Origin: Methylovirgula sp.
GTDB lineage: Bacteria; Pseudomonadota; Alphaproteobacteria; Rhizobiales; Beijerinckiaceae
Length of the DNA: 7,759 nucleotides
Direction of reading: 5' to 3'
Assembly (NCBI GenBank): GCA_030044485.1
Contig: JASHVQ010000250.1
Span: 1 to 7,759 of the forward strand
Shown: positions 5,983-7,759 of the stretch, one piece after another
Numbering within the stretch: position 1 is the first letter of the stretch
Layout: every line of letters begins with the position of its first letter
Translations under genes and position numbers: made by a program
The notes under the pieces: generated by a model
Databases searched by the model: none
Told to the model about the DNA's origin: nothing
What the model saw: only the letters and a program-made list of their open reading frames with translations

Positions 5983-6378
5983 ATGCGGCCTGCCGGTTCC
6001 AGCGCCCCGCTCAAGAGCCTTGCGGGCTGTGCCTTGGCGGAGCGCTTTCATGCCTGGCGCGGCCTTTCGGGGCAGCGTTATGTTTGCTCCGTATTTGCCC
6101 TGCGTGCCGCCGATCCCGATGCCGGCCTGCCGGAATTTTCGGGCGTCGTCGTGCTGGCGGTAAAGCGCTACCCCGATGGCGGGCGGTGTCTCGCCGGCCT
6201 CGGCCAGTTCGAGCCCGCCGCCAATCCTTACCGGCGCGAATGTTTCATCCTCGAAGCGCTGGCGGCCGGCGCCTGCGAATGGCATGTGCATCTGCGCGCC
6301 GGCGAGGCCGTAAAGAGGCGCGCCATTCTTGCCGACATCGAGGCCATGCAACATGGCCGCCGCGCCTCGGTCGCCTAA
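5983..6378 (+). CDS. small hypothetical protein
   Basis: I do not recognise this family. From the ATG at 5983 the product is 131 residues, soluble, with no signal peptide or membrane segment. Residues 23-50 contain FHAWRGLSGQRYVCSVFAL, followed by SGVVVLAVKR, which reads like two beta strands after a helix and resembles uncharacterised alphaproteobacterial proteins with an 'HAWRG.SG.RYV.SV' core. A conserved-looking WHVHLRA follows near residue 100. Third-position GC bias across this part supports real coding. The frame is open back to a TTG at 5821 that overlaps the acyltransferase stop, and a GTG at 5890 (162 aa) is another option; the ATG is chosen because bias weakens upstream and GGCAGG precedes it, although closely. 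Its TAA overlaps the stop of the convergent ChaC gene. Position after the acyltransferase may mean co-transcription. Function unknown. Confidence 0.6.
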   Translation: MRPAGSSAPLKSLAGCALAERFHAWRGLSGQRYVCSVFALRAADPDAGLPEFSGVVVLAVKRYPDGGRCLAGLGQFEPAANPYRRECFILEALAAGACEWHVHLRAGEAVKRRAILADIEAMQHGRRASVA

Positions 6379-6884
6379 AGCCGCGCCGCGAGCCATTCGA
6401 GCGTGGCGTCATAGATCCCGAGCGCGGCGAGATGCGCCTGGGTGTTGCGCACATAATCGGGGTTGCCGCCCGAGACGCCATTGCCCTGCAACACCAGCCG
6501 TTCCAGTTCCTGCCGTTGCAGCCGTCCCGCATATTGGCCATGCGCGCGGTCCACGGCATAGGTGAGCGCCGTGATGTCGCGACCGTCTTCAAGCCGCGCG
6601 CGCAGATAGAGCTCACGATACACAAGCGTCACCTGTTCGCGGCCGCGCAGATAAGCGACGGTTGCGGCGGCCGCCTCACGCGGAACCTTGAACGCAATGC
6701 CCTTGCACGAGCCGCCGAGATCGAGACCGAGCACGAGGCCCGGCTTGTCGGGCGTGCCGCGATGCACGTGCGAATAGACGCAGAGCGCGCGATGATAGCC
6801 GTGGACCGTCGCCACCCGCTTTTCGGTGAAGGAAAAACCCGGCCGCCACATCAGCGACCCGTAGCCGAAAACCCAAAGCTGCAT
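6375..6884 (-). CDS. chaC: ChaC-type gamma-glutamylcyclotransferase (glutathione-specific)
   Basis: The 169-residue protein aligns well by eye with E. coli ChaC. VFGYGSLMW (5-13) is the substrate-binding YGSL loop; GREQVT (81-86) carries the probable catalytic Glu83, matching the KREMITG glutamate of ChaC; and LEDGRDITALTYAVD (98-112) plus NPDYVRNT (141-148) match the family's later blocks. The enzyme cleaves glutathione in the cytoplasm to 5-oxoproline and Cys-Gly. It is shorter than E. coli ChaC because the N-terminal extension is missing, as is common in bacterial relatives. An in-frame ATG at 6953 would add 23 residues rich in Arg, Lys and Cys; I prefer the ATG at 6884, since the domain starts there and AAGAAG lies 6 nt upstream, but the longer form is possible. 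It converges on the hypothetical gene with overlapping stops and diverges from the DUF2125 gene. Confidence 0.88.
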   Translation of the reverse strand: MQLWVFGYGSLMWRPGFSFTEKRVATVHGYHRALCVYSHVHRGTPDKPGLVLGLDLGGSCKGIAFKVPREAAAATVAYLRGREQVTLVYRELYLRARLEDGRDITALTYAVDRAHGQYAGRLQRQELERLVLQGNGVSGGNPDYVRNTQAHLAALGIYDATLEWLAARL

Positions 6885-6998
6885 GGCAATCTTCTTGCGG
6901 CGGGCTGCGAAGGCGCAACCGAAGCGCCGCCTGCGACATTCGAATTTGGCCATGATCTTGAGTTCTGTCTAGGCTTCCGCCGAGGAGGCGCGAAGCAA

Positions 6999-7028
6999 AT
7001 GACCCTGGGCAAAGGCGAATGGTCTTGA
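6999..7028 (+). other. possible 9-codon leader ORF overlapping the DUF2125 start
   Basis: An ATG at 6999, preceded by GAGGAGG (6982-6988) at 10 nt, opens a frame MTLGKGEWS ending in TGA at 7026-7028. It overlaps the DUF2125 ATG at 7019 in another frame. The strong ribosome site fits this mini-frame better than the gene, which has only AAAGG close to its ATG. Translational coupling is possible; alternatively the gene uses the strong site at long spacing (about 30 nt) or the mini-frame is chance. Confidence 0.3.
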
Positions 7029-7759
7029 GCAAAAGAGCGCTGGGCTTCATCGGCGCGGCGCTTCTTGCCTCGGCGGCCGTCGGCTGGACCTTGCTTTGGA
7101 ATCTTGCCGCCGGACAGAGCGAGAAGATCGTCGAGGCCTGGATTCTGCGCGAACGGAGTTTTGGGCGAATCTGGTCTTGTCCGGCTCGCACGATCGAGGG
7201 CTTTCCTTTCGCCATCGAGATGGCCTGCAGCAAGCCGGGCTTCGAGGGAATGATCTTCGGCCGGCACTTTGCAGGCAATCTCGGCGGCTTTCGCGCCACG
7301 GCCGATGTTTTTCACCCGACGGCGGTGACGGTGCGGCTCGGCGCGCCTTTCGCAGTTTCAGCCGATACCCGAGACGCCAATTTCGAACTCGCATGGCAGG
7401 ATCTTCGGATCGTGCTCGACGGGCTGCCGCAGAAAGTCTGGCGCGTGACGATCAGCGGCGACACGCTGAGCTGGCACGGCGCGCTTGAAGAGCTGGGCTC
7501 CGTCAGCGGCGACAGCGCGCGGCTTGCGGCCGAGGCCGCCAGCCGCGCCGAGGACGGAACTTACGATTTCAACGTCGCGATCGATGCCGCGCGGCTTTCG
7601 GATCTCGACCGCTTGCTCGGCAAAGGCCTGCCCGCCGACATTGCCGCGCACGGTACGGTAACCAAGGCCGCCTTTGATCCGAATTTGACGTTGCCGCAGA
7701 ACATGGACAATTGGCGCCGGGCCGGGGGTGAACTCGAACTCGCCGATTTGAGCCTGACG
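7019..7759 (+). CDS. DUF2125 domain protein, membrane-anchored (partial, 3' end outside window)
   Basis: From the ATG at 7019 the frame stays open for 247 codons to the window edge. Residues 7-30 form a hydrophobic segment after Lys-Arg, fitting an uncleaved signal anchor or signal peptide that places the rest in the periplasm. WSCP (52-55), GFPF (61-64) and Cys70 form the N-terminal signature of DUF2125 (W.CP...I.GFPF...C); the two cysteines could form a disulfide. The remainder is beta-rich with alternating short strands, as expected for this family, and no catalytic motif is visible. The function of the family is not established. The start is not firm: a TTG at 7025 is an alternative, and the strong GAGGAGG (6982-6988) is better placed for an overlapping mini-frame at 6999. 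It diverges from ChaC across 134 bp that should hold both promoters. Confidence 0.85.
   Translation, partial: MVLSKRALGFIGAALLASAAVGWTLLWNLAAGQSEKIVEAWILRERSFGRIWSCPARTIEGFPFAIEMACSKPGFEGMIFGRHFAGNLGGFRATADVFHPTAVTVRLGAPFAVSADTRDANFELAWQDLRIVLDGLPQKVWRVTISGDTLSWHGALEELGSVSGDSARLAAEAASRAEDGTYDFNVAIDAARLSDLDRLLGKGLPADIAAHGTVTKAAFDPNLTLPQNMDNWRRAGGELELADLSLT

Overview
The window is high-GC, gene-dense DNA of the type found in Alphaproteobacteria, most likely Hyphomicrobiales (Rhizobiales). This rests on strong G/C bias at third codon positions, short intergenic gaps, a DUF2125 protein (a family known mainly from Alphaproteobacteria), and a degenerate interspersed element resembling the palindromic repeats common in Rhizobiales. 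A Beijerinckiaceae or Methylocystaceae source is plausible but not proven. I see no tRNA, rRNA, CRISPR array, insertion sequence or phage gene.

Left part (1-500, minus strand): the N-terminal two thirds of a 3-hydroxyisobutyrate dehydrogenase-family NADP-type oxidoreductase, cut by the window edge just before its expected catalytic lysine. It diverges, across a 175-bp regulatory gap, from the main gene group.

Centre (676-4941, plus strand): three genes that look like a small pathway. The first is a PLP-dependent fold-type I enzyme of no family I can name. The second, whose annotated start lies inside the end of the first, is a group II PLP amino-acid decarboxylase with complete catalytic residues. 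The third, 70 bp downstream, is an ATP-grasp protein of the 'sugar-transfer associated' type. Together they suggest that an amino acid is modified, decarboxylated to an amine, and perhaps joined to a carboxylate by the ATP-grasp enzyme. Substrate and product cannot be read from the sequence. This is the best candidate for an undescribed system here.

Right part (5060-7759): a PlsC-type 1-acyl-glycerol-3-phosphate acyltransferase; a small hypothetical protein; a convergent ChaC-type gamma-glutamylcyclotransferase whose stop codon overlaps that of the hypothetical gene; and, divergent from ChaC, the start of a membrane-anchored DUF2125 protein running off the right edge. This part looks like ordinary chromosomal housekeeping and lipid or glutathione metabolism, with no clear functional link to the centre.

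Regulation: inverted repeats lie in the gaps upstream of the first PLP gene (616-640), between decarboxylase and ATP-grasp (3684-3700), and after the acyltransferase (5835-5848). A 12-bp word upstream of the first PLP gene recurs inverted upstream of the ATP-grasp gene. A 9-codon open frame with a strong ribosome-binding site overlaps the start of the DUF2125 gene. All of these are sequence observations without functional proof.
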